Positions 44,035 through 51,181 of a DNA stretch of 64,000 bases are shown here, one piece after another. The stretch's first letter is position 1. The number at the start of each line of letters is the position of its first letter. Below the pieces are notes generated by a model that was not told the DNA's origin, made no database searches, and was given only the letters and a program-made list of their open reading frames with translations. The stretch is taken from NCBI GenBank assembly GCA_016712145.1, contig JADJRO010000001.1, forward strand, positions 1,922,501 to 1,986,500, given 5' to 3'. Made by a program: the position numbers and the translations under genes. Source of the DNA: Saprospiraceae bacterium (GTDB lineage Bacteria; Bacteroidota; Bacteroidia; Chitinophagales; Saprospiraceae).

Positions 44035-45144
44035 ATGACAAATTTACAAGTAAAAGCGGACTTTACTGGCCGCATTATGTTTATCGGTATCGACATACAT
44101 TTAAAAAATTGGCATGTTTCATTATATTATGAGCAGAAACTTATAAAGAGTTTCCGGCAAGAAGGATGTCCAAAGACGTTGTCAAATTATTTAAATGAGC
44201 ATTATCCAGGTGCGAAATATGTATGTGCATATGAATCCGGATTTAGTGGATTTTGGGCACAGCGTCAATTGGAGCAGTTAGGAATTGAGTGTATTGTGGT
44301 TCATGCAGCAGATGTACCCCAGACGAACAAAGGAAAGCATTTTAAAACAGACAAAATGGACTCCAAAAGGATTGGAGCTGCATTGGGAAGCGGTATGTTG
44401 CGAGGTATATACATTCCCGAAGCAGAAGCAGAATCAGACCGTCAATTAGTTCGATGTAATGTAAAATTGGGAAATGATGTTACAGCATGTAAGCATCGCA
44501 TCAAGAGTATGTTATACCAACTTGGAATATCAATACCACAACAATATAATAATGGAAACTGGAGTAATAAATTTATGACATGGTTAAAGGATCTTCGCTT
44601 TGAAAATGAATCAACCAGACTAGCTTTAGACCTATACTTTCAAACCTTACTTAACTTGCGACAAGAAAAGCTAAATGCTTTGCGACAGATTCGGAGGCTA
44701 CAGAACAAGGATCGGTATTCAAAATTATTTAAGTTATTAACGAGTATTCCAGGCATAGGGCCAATGACAGCAATTACTTTGCTAACTGAAATTGTGGACA
44801 TGAAACGATTTAACAATTTTGATGAATTAAATAGTTTTATAGGATTTTGTCCAAATGAATATTCCAGCGGAGACAAAGAACGCAAAGGAAGAATGTCTTT
44901 TAGACAGCACAAAAGACTCCGCTCATTGCTAATTGAGAATGCCTGGATAGCCATTCGTAATGACCCCGCTCTGCTGTTATATTATAGTGAAACTAAAGCT
45001 AAATTGGGAGAAAAGAGGGCTATTGTAAAAATTGCACGAAAATTAGTATCCAGAATCAGAATGGTTTGGAATAACGAAAAACCATATGAGATAGGTGTTG
45101 TGGCCACCAATAAAATCAAAAAACAAAATCAAATTAAACAGTAA
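44035..45144 (+). CDS. IS110-family DEDD transposase
   Basis: 369 residues. The N-terminal RuvC-like DEDD domain shows FIGIDIHLKNW (first Asp), YESGFSGFW (Glu), and TDKMDSKRIGAALGSGML (Asp). The C-terminal Tnp20 domain has LTSIPGIGPMTAITLLTEI (HhH) and the serine region FCPNEYSSGDKERKGRMS, whose conserved Ser performs strand exchange. Together these define the RNA-guided recombinases of IS110/IS1111. The frame is intact. A second in-frame Met (IMFIGIDIH) is a possible start. A 10-bp imperfect hairpin (GGCTTAGTTT/AAACCAAGCC, 43980-44033) sits immediately before the ATG. Confidence 0.95.
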   Translation: MTNLQVKADFTGRIMFIGIDIHLKNWHVSLYYEQKLIKSFRQEGCPKTLSNYLNEHYPGAKYVCAYESGFSGFWAQRQLEQLGIECIVVHAADVPQTNKGKHFKTDKMDSKRIGAALGSGMLRGIYIPEAEAESDRQLVRCNVKLGNDVTACKHRIKSMLYQLGISIPQQYNNGNWSNKFMTWLKDLRFENESTRLALDLYFQTLLNLRQEKLNALRQIRRLQNKDRYSKLFKLLTSIPGIGPMTAITLLTEIVDMKRFNNFDELNSFIGFCPNEYSSGDKERKGRMSFRQHKRLRSLLIENAWIAIRNDPALLLYYSETKAKLGEKRAIVKIARKLVSRIRMVWNNEKPYEIGVVATNKIKKQNQIKQ

Positions 45145-45192
45145 AAAATAAATCTTAGCTTTACCATCCCAGAAATGAATAAAAGTTAAAAA

Positions 45193-45331
45193 ATGGTAAG
45201 ACCGCTCACTATAGACTGTAGTTTAACCTACGCAATGAAGATTGCGGCTTACCATTCTTTACATAACTAATTAAGATTCTTGTAGCGAAGAGAGATTTTC
45301 GACTACTAATAGGAGTTTGATGAGTAAAGAA
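45193..45331 (+). ncRNA. Candidate bridge RNA (seekRNA) of the IS110/IS1111 element
   Basis: Two adjacent hairpins lie in the 3' non-coding end. Hairpin 1 has stem ATGGTAAG-A-CCGC (45193-45205) with GCGG-CTTACCAT (45244-45255) and an inner stem GTAG/CTAC (45218-45231). Its loop sides are CTATAGACT (45209-45217), exactly complementary to the target AGTCTATAG, and GAAG (45237-45240), matching the other target half. Hairpin 2 has stem TTCTTTAC (45255-45262) with GTAAAGAA (45324-45331) and inner stem GTAGCGAA/TTCG-A-CTAC (45282-45306). Its sides are GATTCT (45275-45280), complementary to the left junction AGAATC (43959-43964), and ATAGGAGT (45309-45316), identical to the right end (45453-45460). 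All four guides end on the CT/AG core. The RNA ends are approximate. A third hairpin (GAATGG/CCATTC, 45371-45392) follows. Confidence 0.82.
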
Positions 45332-45459
45332 AAGATTATTTGAAGAGACAACAAAAATCCAAAGGAAGTGGAATGGTTAATTTATGCCATTCTACTTTCA
45401 AAGGAATTTATTAGAAAACAAGGGAATTGGCAACCTCCTGCATATTTTATTCATAGGAG
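45332..45459. other. Right terminal part of the IS110-type element
   Basis: It carries a GAATGG/CCATTC hairpin (45371-45392), the subterminal inverted repeat (45443-45454) and the right donor end ATAGGAG (45453-45459). It has no coding capacity. Confidence 0.6.
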
Positions 45460-45522
45460 TCTATAGGGAAATGCTACAATCTTGCAATGCTGGAATGGAT
45501 TAAATTTTAAATGTTTTAATTG
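45460..45522. repeat. Repeat unit copy A (right part)
   Basis: It begins TCTATAGGGAAATGCTAC, is identical to the stretch after the intact target in copy B for about 35 nt, and completes a unit of about 151 bp together with 43873-43960. Confidence 0.8.
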
Positions 45523-45660
45523 AATGTAACAACTAGTTACCGAAGGCGTCCCCGCCGAGGTTAGAGGATATTTGCTATTGTGAATCATGCAGGAGAGTCT
45601 TTGGAATGGAAGTCTATAGGGAAATGCTACAATCTTGCAATGCTGCAATTCTATAAATCT
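45523..45660. repeat. Repeat unit copy B (uninterrupted, empty target)
   Basis: The first 70 bases are identical to copy A. The target core AG (45611-45612) sits in GGAATGGAAGTCTATAGGG and has no insertion. It diverges from copy A after about 45655. Confidence 0.85.
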
Positions 45661-45876
45661 GAAATACTTGCCTGACTGATTCTAATCCAACTCTTATAAT
45701 TGAAAATTAATCTTCAATTGGTCGGTCAGGTTATTCTAAATGTATTTTAATAATAAATTTTTTTGCATTCATTAATTTAATCGGTTGCTACACATTACAA
45801 TTTATTCCATAGATATAACATTATACAATTTTAACATTATTACATTGCAGTATTGCAGCATTTTAGCATTGATCAT
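45661..45876. other. AT-rich intergenic region
   Basis: It has no gene. It ends with TTGCAGTATTGCAGCATTTTAGCATT (about 45845-45869), another variant of the TGCAATGCTGCAAT words seen in the array. Confidence 0.4.
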
Positions 45877-46902
45877 TTATTGTTTCCAAAAAGCATTTAA
45901 TCGTTGTTGTGCATTCTCACGAACGTTCATGTAAAAAATATTGAAATCTCCTCTGTGAAAATTTGAAAAGGGGTACAAGAAACTTCCTTTAAATTTTGGT
46001 TTATCAACCCATAAGATCGTTTTGAAAATTTCTGCTCCGGACAATCCTGGGACCGGTGCTTCTTGAATATTGTCAATGACAGAGCCTTTGTTTTTTGATT
46101 TATCAGAGTAAACGCCTCTTTGTGTAGTCCAATCCAATGGATTGGTTATGACGATGGATTCTTTTTCAGTTTCAAGAAATTTGGGTTCGTGTCCAATTTT
46201 ATAAGTTCTCCAACTGCAAATACATCCGGTTTCATTTGAGTCTTCGCATGGTTTTAAAAATTTATACAAGTCTGTCGGAATTGGAAATCCTACTGCATAA
46301 CATACAACTAATTTTCTTCTGAGAATATTATTGTCAAAATAATCTTGCATCAAATGAATCAGATGTCTTGCTCCCTGGCTGTGTCCTGCAAGTATGATCG
46401 GCCTTCCGTTATTGTAGTGTTCCAGATAATATTCAAATGCTTGTTTTATATCGTTATAAGCTAAATCCAATGCTTTTTTTGAAGAGCTTGTGTCTTTGGA
46501 AAAAAAAGCATATAAATGTGCCTGACGGTATCGAGGGGCATATATTTTTCCAACATTGTTAAACAAACTTGCCTGATATAAAATACTTCCCAAATCGGTT
46601 TTTTTATTAATTTTTTCGTCGTTCAGAGCTGCATTCCAGGTATTGTGCTTTTTACCGTCCAGATAACTGGTGGGATGTAAAAAGAACACATCAGCCTGAC
46701 TGAGGAGTTGGTCGTCCCTCAAACCTTCTGGCGTTGAATCGGCCGGATCGGTTTTTTGAGGTAAAGCCGCCCAGGATTCAGGTTTGGAATAATCCGGAGC
46801 TGCGGGTATGGGAATTTGCTCAAATACCTTTTTAGGCCGAAGGCTACCACAACTGATAAAAACTAAGGCTGTGAGTGCCAGGAATTCAATTCTAATTTTC
46901 AT
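45877..46902 (-). CDS. DUF3089 domain lipoprotein (alpha/beta-hydrolase-like)
   Basis: 341 residues. The signal peptide has lipobox VFISC (Cys near residue 18). The mature protein contains ADVFFLHPTSYLDG, the DUF3089 opening. The nucleophile elbow is AGHSQGARHLIHLM (Ser near residue 170), and a late His/Asp region fits an esterase-like triad. Substrates are unknown. It diverges from rlmN with an 85-nt gap. Confidence 0.85.
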   Translation of the reverse strand: MKIRIEFLALTALVFISCGSLRPKKVFEQIPIPAAPDYSKPESWAALPQKTDPADSTPEGLRDDQLLSQADVFFLHPTSYLDGKKHNTWNAALNDEKINKKTDLGSILYQASLFNNVGKIYAPRYRQAHLYAFFSKDTSSSKKALDLAYNDIKQAFEYYLEHYNNGRPIILAGHSQGARHLIHLMQDYFDNNILRRKLVVCYAVGFPIPTDLYKFLKPCEDSNETGCICSWRTYKIGHEPKFLETEKESIVITNPLDWTTQRGVYSDKSKNKGSVIDNIQEAPVPGLSGAEIFKTILWVDKPKFKGSFLYPFSNFHRGDFNIFYMNVRENAQQRLNAFWKQ

Positions 46903-46973
46903 AAACTGATGCTAACATAGTAAATACGAACTGAAATGGGATATTGTTTTCAAAATTGACCAATACTCTGTAT

Positions 46974-46981
46974 TATTTTTG
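46974..46981 (+). promoter_or_regulatory. Putative -7 box (TATTTTTG) for rlmN
   Basis: A TAnnTTTG match ending only 6 nt before ATG 46988. If functional, the rlmN transcript would be nearly leaderless. It also overlaps the TTG at 46979, which makes that codon unlikely as a start. Confidence 0.35.
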
Positions 46982-46987
46982 TGGACG

Positions 46988-48033
46988 ATGCTTGAGAAAA
47001 AAGATTTATTGAATGTTCCTAAGGATAAATTGTTTGAAGAACTTTTAACACAGGGTTGGGAAAAATACCGTTTAAAACAATTGGACGAATGGCTTTGGAA
47101 ACATGCAATCCGCGACATTCAGGCCATGAGCAATTTATCGAAAACGCAAAGGGCTTATCTCGACGAACATTTTTATATACCTGCCCTGATTGAAAGTAAA
47201 ATTCAAACCAGATTAGATGGAACGATGAAATTCCGTTTTAAACTCTTTGATGGACCATTTATTGAATCAGTTTTGATTCCAGTGCCTGAAGGAAATCGAT
47301 TTACAGTGTGTGTTTCCTCTCAGGCTGGATGCAGCCTTTCCTGTACATTTTGTGCTACCGGACAAATGGGTTTAATCCGACAACTGACAGCCTCAGAAAT
47401 TTTTGACCAGTATATTTTGGTTAATAAAAAATGCATCGAAGTATACGGCAAACCGCTTAGTAATATCGTATATATGGGAATGGGAGAGCCCTTGCTCAAT
47501 TATAAAAATGTAATACAAAGCATTGAAAAATTGACTTCTCCGGATGGACCCATGCTCTCCTCAAAACGGATTACTATATCCACAGCGGGCATAGCTAAAA
47601 TGATTAAAAAATTGGCAGATGATGGATTGAAAGTGAATCTCGCACTATCCTTGCATGCTGGAGATGATCTTAAACGAAATAAAATGATGGCTATTAATGA
47701 AACAAATAATTTGGCCAGTCTGATTGAATCGTTGAAATACTTTTATAAAAAAACCGGTAATCGCATCAGTTATGAATACATAGCTTTTGATGGTTTTAAT
47801 GACCAAATATCGGATGCTAAAAACTTGATCCGCTTGTGCAGTCAATTTCCAGTGAGAGTCAATATCATTGAATATAACCAAGTGCCGGGTATGGACTTTA
47901 CCAAATCCACTGAGGATCAAATCAATCGATTTGCTCAAGAAGTTCGGAAACATGGTATCATGATTACGGTTCGAAGAAGCAGAGGAAAGCCATCGATGCA
48001 GCCTGCGGACAGTTGGCCAATCAGGAGGCTTAA
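46988..48033 (+). CDS. rlmN: 23S rRNA/tRNA adenine-C2 methyltransferase RlmN, frame broken near the end
   Basis: A radical-SAM enzyme methylating A2503 of 23S rRNA and A37 of tRNAs. The N-terminal helical domain (QLDEWLWKHAIRDIQAMSNL) is followed by the radical-SAM cluster CSLSCTFCATGQMG. GMGEPLLNY and LSLHAG come next. The frame as read runs to 48097 with an unrelated tail. Adding one A to the AAA at 47986-47988 gives RGKAIDAACGQLANQEA and a stop at 48031-48033, about 348 residues. That segment contains the catalytic methyl-carrying Cys (ACGQL), which the broken frame lacks. The start is ATG 46988 rather than the upstream TTG. Confidence 0.92.
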
Positions 48034-48077
48034 TTTGTTAATAATTTGTAAATATATAATCCTAAAACAACAATATT

Positions 48078-48117
48078 GTAAAGTTTACTTTATATAATGT
48101 AAAGTTTAATTTACAAT
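48078..48117 (+). promoter_or_regulatory. Direct-repeat operator candidate
   Basis: GTAAAGTTTA occurs at 48078-48087 and 48099-48108, exactly 21 bp (two helical turns) apart. The outer TTGTAAA/TTTACAA (48077-48116) is inverted. It lies immediately upstream of the membrane-protein/HTH gene pair. The XRE-type regulator encoded there may bind it autogenously. Confidence 0.5.
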
Positions 48118-48118
48118 T

Positions 48119-48586
48119 ATGAAAATCTTGTTGTTTTTTCCTCCCTGGACCCGTAAACTGGGTTGGTATCTATTAATTCCATCCTTTTTAGCTGGATTGT
48201 ATTGCATTTTCACGGATTTTGAAGTGGATTTTTTAAAATTACCCATGTTTGCAATTTATCAGGATCAATTTATGGGTCAAACCTCCTATTTCAGTTTGGT
48301 TGAGGATAATCTCACCATGGAATTAATTGGCGTTTGCTATGTTTTGGGTTTGTTGTTCACCGGTTTTTCCAAATTGCAAATCGAAGATGAGTTTACCATT
48401 CAAATGCGATACAATGCATTGATGTGGTCTACTTTGATGAGTTGCTTTTTATTAGGATTCACCTTGTTGTTTTTTTATGGAACTGGATTTTTTATTTGTA
48501 TGATTTTTAATATGATTTCCATTCCGACGATTTATGTTCTGCGATTTAGTTATTTAATTCATCGCTCAAATTCAAATGCCGAATGA
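48119..48586 (+). CDS. Small four-helix membrane protein
   Basis: 155 residues with about four hydrophobic segments (near 16-32, 68-85, 100-122 and 125-145) and short polar ends. Its stop overlaps the start of the HTH gene (ATGA), so the two are coupled. Such pairs of a small membrane protein of unknown function and a YozG-like HTH regulator recur in bacteria. The partner may regulate expression of this gene or sense through it. No enzymatic motif is seen. The ATG is only about 10 nt after the second operator-like repeat. Confidence 0.7.
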   Translation: MKILLFFPPWTRKLGWYLLIPSFLAGLYCIFTDFEVDFLKLPMFAIYQDQFMGQTSYFSLVEDNLTMELIGVCYVLGLLFTGFSKLQIEDEFTIQMRYNALMWSTLMSCFLLGFTLLFFYGTGFFICMIFNMISIPTIYVLRFSYLIHRSNSNAE

Positions 48587-48804
48587 AAAATCAACTGAAA
48601 GTATTTCGGGCCATAAAAAATATGACTCAGGATGAATTGGCCAAAGCGGTATCTGTCAGCAGACAAACGATTTATGCAATCGAATCATCAAAATATGTTC
48701 CATCCACTATATTGGCATTAAAACTGGCTGCAATTTTTGAAACAGCGGTAGAAAATGTATTTATACTTGAGCCGTCTGATTTTTCTAACAAAGACTCATT
48801 TTAA
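48583..48804 (+). CDS. Cro/CI-type (XRE) helix-turn-helix regulator
   Basis: 73 residues, essentially one HTH_3 domain (LKVFRAIKNMTQDELAKAVS, VSRQTIYAIESSKYVPSTIL) with a short tail, as in YozG-like regulators. It overlaps the membrane-protein gene by 4 nt and ends 4 nt into the converging kinase gene. It is the likely ligand of the 21-bp spaced repeats upstream of the pair. Confidence 0.92.
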   Translation: MKNQLKVFRAIKNMTQDELAKAVSVSRQTIYAIESSKYVPSTILALKLAAIFETAVENVFILEPSDFSNKDSF

Positions 48805-49739
48805 TTTGTAGCAAGGGTAAGTTCATTTACATCAAAGGTGGAGAGTTGTTCAAATTGCCGAATTCTCTCGTGAATTTGCTCTTGCTTTAAATTACGGAGG
48901 TTATTCAGACTAAAGTCTTCCACACAAAACGAAGCCATGGTAGACCCGTAGATGATGGCGGTTTTCATATTGACAAAACTGGTATTATCGGTCCGTGCCA
49001 AATACCCGATCATACCACCTGCAAAACTGTCGCCTGCTCCTGTTGGATCGATCACGTCAGCTACCGGTAAACCGGGTGCAAAAAATATTTGTCCGTTGTG
49101 AAATAACAAAGCGCCGTGTTCCCCTTTTTTTATTACAAGGTATGCCGGACCCAATTGATGAATTTTGGCTGCAGCTCTTACCAGGCTGTGTTCCCCAGAC
49201 AATTGACGGGCTTCTTCATCATTAATGGTTAGGACATCAACCCGAGCGATTACTTTTAAAAGGGTTTCCAGGGCATTGTTCATCCAAAAATTCATCGTAT
49301 CCAAGACGATAAGTTTCGGTTTTTTAGTTATTTGATCCAATACCGCCATTTGGATATCCGGGGTCAAGTTTCCAAGCATCACGTATTCACTGGCTTTATA
49401 AGATTCCGGAAGTTTTGGGTCAAAATCTGCCAATACATTTAAATCGGTTGTCAGGGTATCCCGACTGTTCATATCCTGATGGTATTTTCCAGCCCAAAAA
49501 AAAGATTTTTTACCAGGAACCCGCACCAATCCATCCATATTGACCCCTCTTTTTTGAAGTGCCTGGATTTCTTCTTCAGGGAAATCGTCTCCTATAATTG
49601 AACATAATTTAATGTCATGATACCAGTATGAAGCAGCCCAACTGATATAAGTACAAGCTCCGCCAATGACTTTAGGGGCATTACCAAAAGGAGTTTCAAT
49701 ACTGTCGAAAGCCATGCTTCCAATCGTGAGAATGCTCAT
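48801..49739 (-). CDS. PfkB-family carbohydrate/nucleoside kinase
   Basis: About 312 residues from ATG 49739 (MSILTIGSMAFDSIETPFG). The frame opens at a TTG 18 nt upstream. The ATP/anion-hole signature is DPTGAGDSFAGGMIGYLA, with the catalytic Asp. The N-terminal VIGGACTYISWAASYW replaces the usual GGNxxN motif, so the substrate is probably not ribose. Adenosine kinase-like or fructose-type members are possible. It shares 4 nt with the converging HTH gene, and its start faces the tRNA-Asn terminator. Confidence 0.85.
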   Translation of the reverse strand: MSILTIGSMAFDSIETPFGNAPKVIGGACTYISWAASYWYHDIKLCSIIGDDFPEEEIQALQKRGVNMDGLVRVPGKKSFFWAGKYHQDMNSRDTLTTDLNVLADFDPKLPESYKASEYVMLGNLTPDIQMAVLDQITKKPKLIVLDTMNFWMNNALETLLKVIARVDVLTINDEEARQLSGEHSLVRAAAKIHQLGPAYLVIKKGEHGALLFHNGQIFFAPGLPVADVIDPTGAGDSFAGGMIGYLARTDNTSFVNMKTAIIYGSTMASFCVEDFSLNNLRNLKQEQIHERIRQFEQLSTFDVNELTLATN

Positions 49740-49762
49740 AATCAAGATTTTAAACAAAAATG

Positions 49763-49796
49763 AAAGCCCAACAGGTAATACCTCTTGGGCTTTTTT
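49763..49796 (-). terminator. Bidirectional terminator after tRNA-Asn
   Basis: AAAGCCCAA (49763-49771) pairs with TTGGGCTTT (49785-49793), with an inner AGG/CCT. It is flanked by A and T runs on the two strands and lies 4 nt from the tRNA 3' end. Confidence 0.75.
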
Positions 49797-49797
49797 G

Positions 49798-49871
49798 CGC
49801 CTCCTCTTGGGCTCGAACCAAGGACCTGCGGATTAACAGTCCGACGCTCTAACCAACTGAGCTAAGGAGGC
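49798..49871 (-). tRNA. tRNA-Asn (GTT)
   Basis: A 74-nt cloverleaf on the minus strand. The acceptor stem GCCTCCT pairs with AGGAGGC. The D-loop contains AGCTCAGTTGGTTAGAGC, the anticodon loop is CTGTTAA with GTT, and the T-loop is GGTTCGAGCCC. The CCA end is not encoded. Confidence 0.95.
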
Positions 49872-49887
49872 TTATTAAAACGGACTG

Positions 49888-49895
49888 CAAATATA
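49888..49895 (-). promoter_or_regulatory. Putative -7 box (TATATTTG) for tRNA-Asn
   Basis: An exact TAnnTTTG followed by C, 17 nt upstream of the mature tRNA 5' end. The approximate -33 is TTTC at a 20-nt spacing. Confidence 0.52.
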
Positions 49896-49924
49896 AACCC
49901 AATGTGCAATTCCGGAAAAAAAAT

Positions 49925-50668
49925 CTACTCTGAACTAAGGCTTGCCTGAATTAAGGCCCGATTCATCCGTGCTATATTTTCAAGGCTGATCTCTTTAGGA
50001 CATTCTGCTTCACAGGCTCCTATATTGCTGCAAAAGCCAAAGCCTTCAGCATCCATCTGCTTAACCATATCTTGTGTCCGCCTCAGATGTTCGACTTTAC
50101 CTTGTGGCAACAAACCCAAATGTGAAATTTTAGCAGCTGTAAACAACATGGCCGAACCATTTGGACATGCTGCAACACAAGCCCCACAACCAATACAAGC
50201 AGCCGCATCAAACGCTTTAGAAGACTGCTCTCTGGAAACCGGTATCGCATTTCCATCCTGTGCCTGACCTGTATTTACCGAAATAAAACCACCTGCCTGG
50301 ATGATGCGATCAAAAGCAGAGCGGTCCACCACCAAATCCTTAACAACAGGAAACGACCTCGCACGAAATGGTTCAATGACAATATCATCTCCATTTTTAA
50401 AATAGCGCATATGCAATTGACAGGTTGTAGTCCCTCCATTTGGTCCATGTGGTCTTCCATTGATCACCATACTGCAAGCTCCACAAATTCCTTCTCTGCA
50501 ATCATGATCAAAAGCTACCGGATCTTTTTTTGCATCAATCAATTGTTCATTCAATACATCCAGCATTTCTAAAAACGACATGTGTTCATTAGCAAGCACT
50601 TCGTAATTTTCAAAAGCACCTTTTGCTTCACTATTTTTTTGACGCCAGATTTTTAAATTAAGTTTCAT
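49925..50668 (-). CDS. sdhB: Succinate dehydrogenase/fumarate reductase iron-sulfur subunit
   Basis: 247 residues. The [2Fe-2S] ligands are CREGICGACS with the distal Cys in TTTCQLH. The [4Fe-4S] and [3Fe-4S] sites are formed by CIGCGACVAACPNG and CSNIGACEAECPKE. It passes electrons from SdhA to the membrane anchor SdhC at the cytoplasmic face. It is the last gene of the sdhC-sdhA-sdhB operon, but is separated from sdhA by an inserted 620-bp cassette carrying a four-helix-bundle gene. Normal operons of this type leave only a few bases. Confidence 0.96.
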   Translation of the reverse strand: MKLNLKIWRQKNSEAKGAFENYEVLANEHMSFLEMLDVLNEQLIDAKKDPVAFDHDCREGICGACSMVINGRPHGPNGGTTTCQLHMRYFKNGDDIVIEPFRARSFPVVKDLVVDRSAFDRIIQAGGFISVNTGQAQDGNAIPVSREQSSKAFDAAACIGCGACVAACPNGSAMLFTAAKISHLGLLPQGKVEHLRRTQDMVKQMDAEGFGFCSNIGACEAECPKEISLENIARMNRALIQASLSSE

Positions 50669-50670
50669 TT

Positions 50671-50724
50671 TAGATAGTTGATAGTTGTTAGTTGACAGTT
50701 GTTAGTTGACAGTTTGAGGTGTTA
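50671..50724. repeat. Left arm of the inverted low-complexity repeat flanking the four-helix-bundle gene
   Basis: It begins 3 nt from the sdhB start and is made of GTTGATAGTTGTTAGTTGACAGTT-type 7-bp words. Read on the other strand it is CTAACACC...AACTATCAACTATC, which is the same order and sequence style as the right arm at 51182-51292. Confidence 0.75.
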
Positions 50725-50725
50725 G

Positions 50726-51088
50726 TTATTTTAGGTTTGAATTTTTGTAATAATTTATCAGTCCCTGAATTAGTTTTTTACATTCTGTAACTAAATCTAT
50801 CATTCTTAAAAGATGATTTGCATCAATCAATTCCTTATCCGCAATCAAAAAAATAAGTGTTTCTGTTTCATTTAAAGATGCTTTTGATATGGACAAAAAC
50901 TGAATGGTTTCTTTTTTGTATTGTCTTCCAATACCCTCAGCTATATTTGAAGGTACCGACACCACTGCTCTTGAAAGTTGATCTATCAACACCCGCTCTT
51001 TAAAAATTTCAATCGTATTAATGATTTCATAAACATTCTTCACAAGCAAACGACTTTTTTGCCAAACAATCAGGTCTTTGTAATCCAT
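50726..51088 (-). CDS. Four-helix bundle protein (S23/TIGR02436 family)
   Basis: 120 residues starting MDYKDLIVWQKSRLLVKNVY, the canonical opening of the family. It continues LIDQLSRAVVSVPSNIAEGIGRQYKKETIQFLSISKASLNETETLI, with four amphipathic helices. The frame opens at 51127, but ATG 51088 fits the family. Homologues are encoded in intervening sequences inserted in 23S rRNA genes, and related proteins (Avd) accompany diversity-generating retroelements. The molecular role of the free-standing forms is unsettled. Here the gene sits between sdhA and sdhB, in the same orientation, between inverted low-complexity arms. That strongly suggests an IVS-like mobile cassette rather than an sdh component. 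Confidence 0.9.
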   Translation of the reverse strand: MDYKDLIVWQKSRLLVKNVYEIINTIEIFKERVLIDQLSRAVVSVPSNIAEGIGRQYKKETIQFLSISKASLNETETLIFLIADKELIDANHLLRMIDLVTECKKLIQGLINYYKNSNLK

Positions 51089-51181
51089 CAAATTAGTTTT
51101 AAAATAATTCGTACTAAATATTTTCAAACTATTCTTGACAAACTAAATAAGCCCCAATTTTATTTATAATTTATCTTCTCC

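Larger units (their letters stand above)
43961..45459 (+). mobile_element. IS110-family (IS1111-type) insertion sequence, 1499 bp
   Basis: The boundaries come from comparing the occupied target (GAATGGAAG at 43952-43960 and TCTATAGGG at 45460-45468) with the intact paralogue at 45604-45620, where the two halves are joined. Both junctions carry AG (43959-43960 and 45458-45459), which is the shared core. There are no terminal inverted repeats. Subterminal ones are ATGTAATAAAATA (43966-43978) and the complement of ATGAATAAAATA (45443-45454), as is typical of the IS1111 group. The layout is a 74-bp left end, the transposase gene, and a 315-bp right non-coding end that holds a structured RNA. No target-site duplication beyond the core is present, as expected for the family. 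Confidence 0.88.

Noticed and set aside
44640..44954. 104-codon minus-strand ORF within the IS110 transposase gene
   Set aside because: It is antisense to a clearly conserved transposase domain and has no family features, so it is a coding-frame shadow.
45371..45392. Third hairpin (GAATGG/CCATTC) as the target-binding loop of the bridge RNA
   Set aside because: It repeats GGAATGG from the target's left side but offers no loop match to the right side. Hairpins 1 and 2 explain all four junction sequences better. It may still be a terminator or accessory stem.
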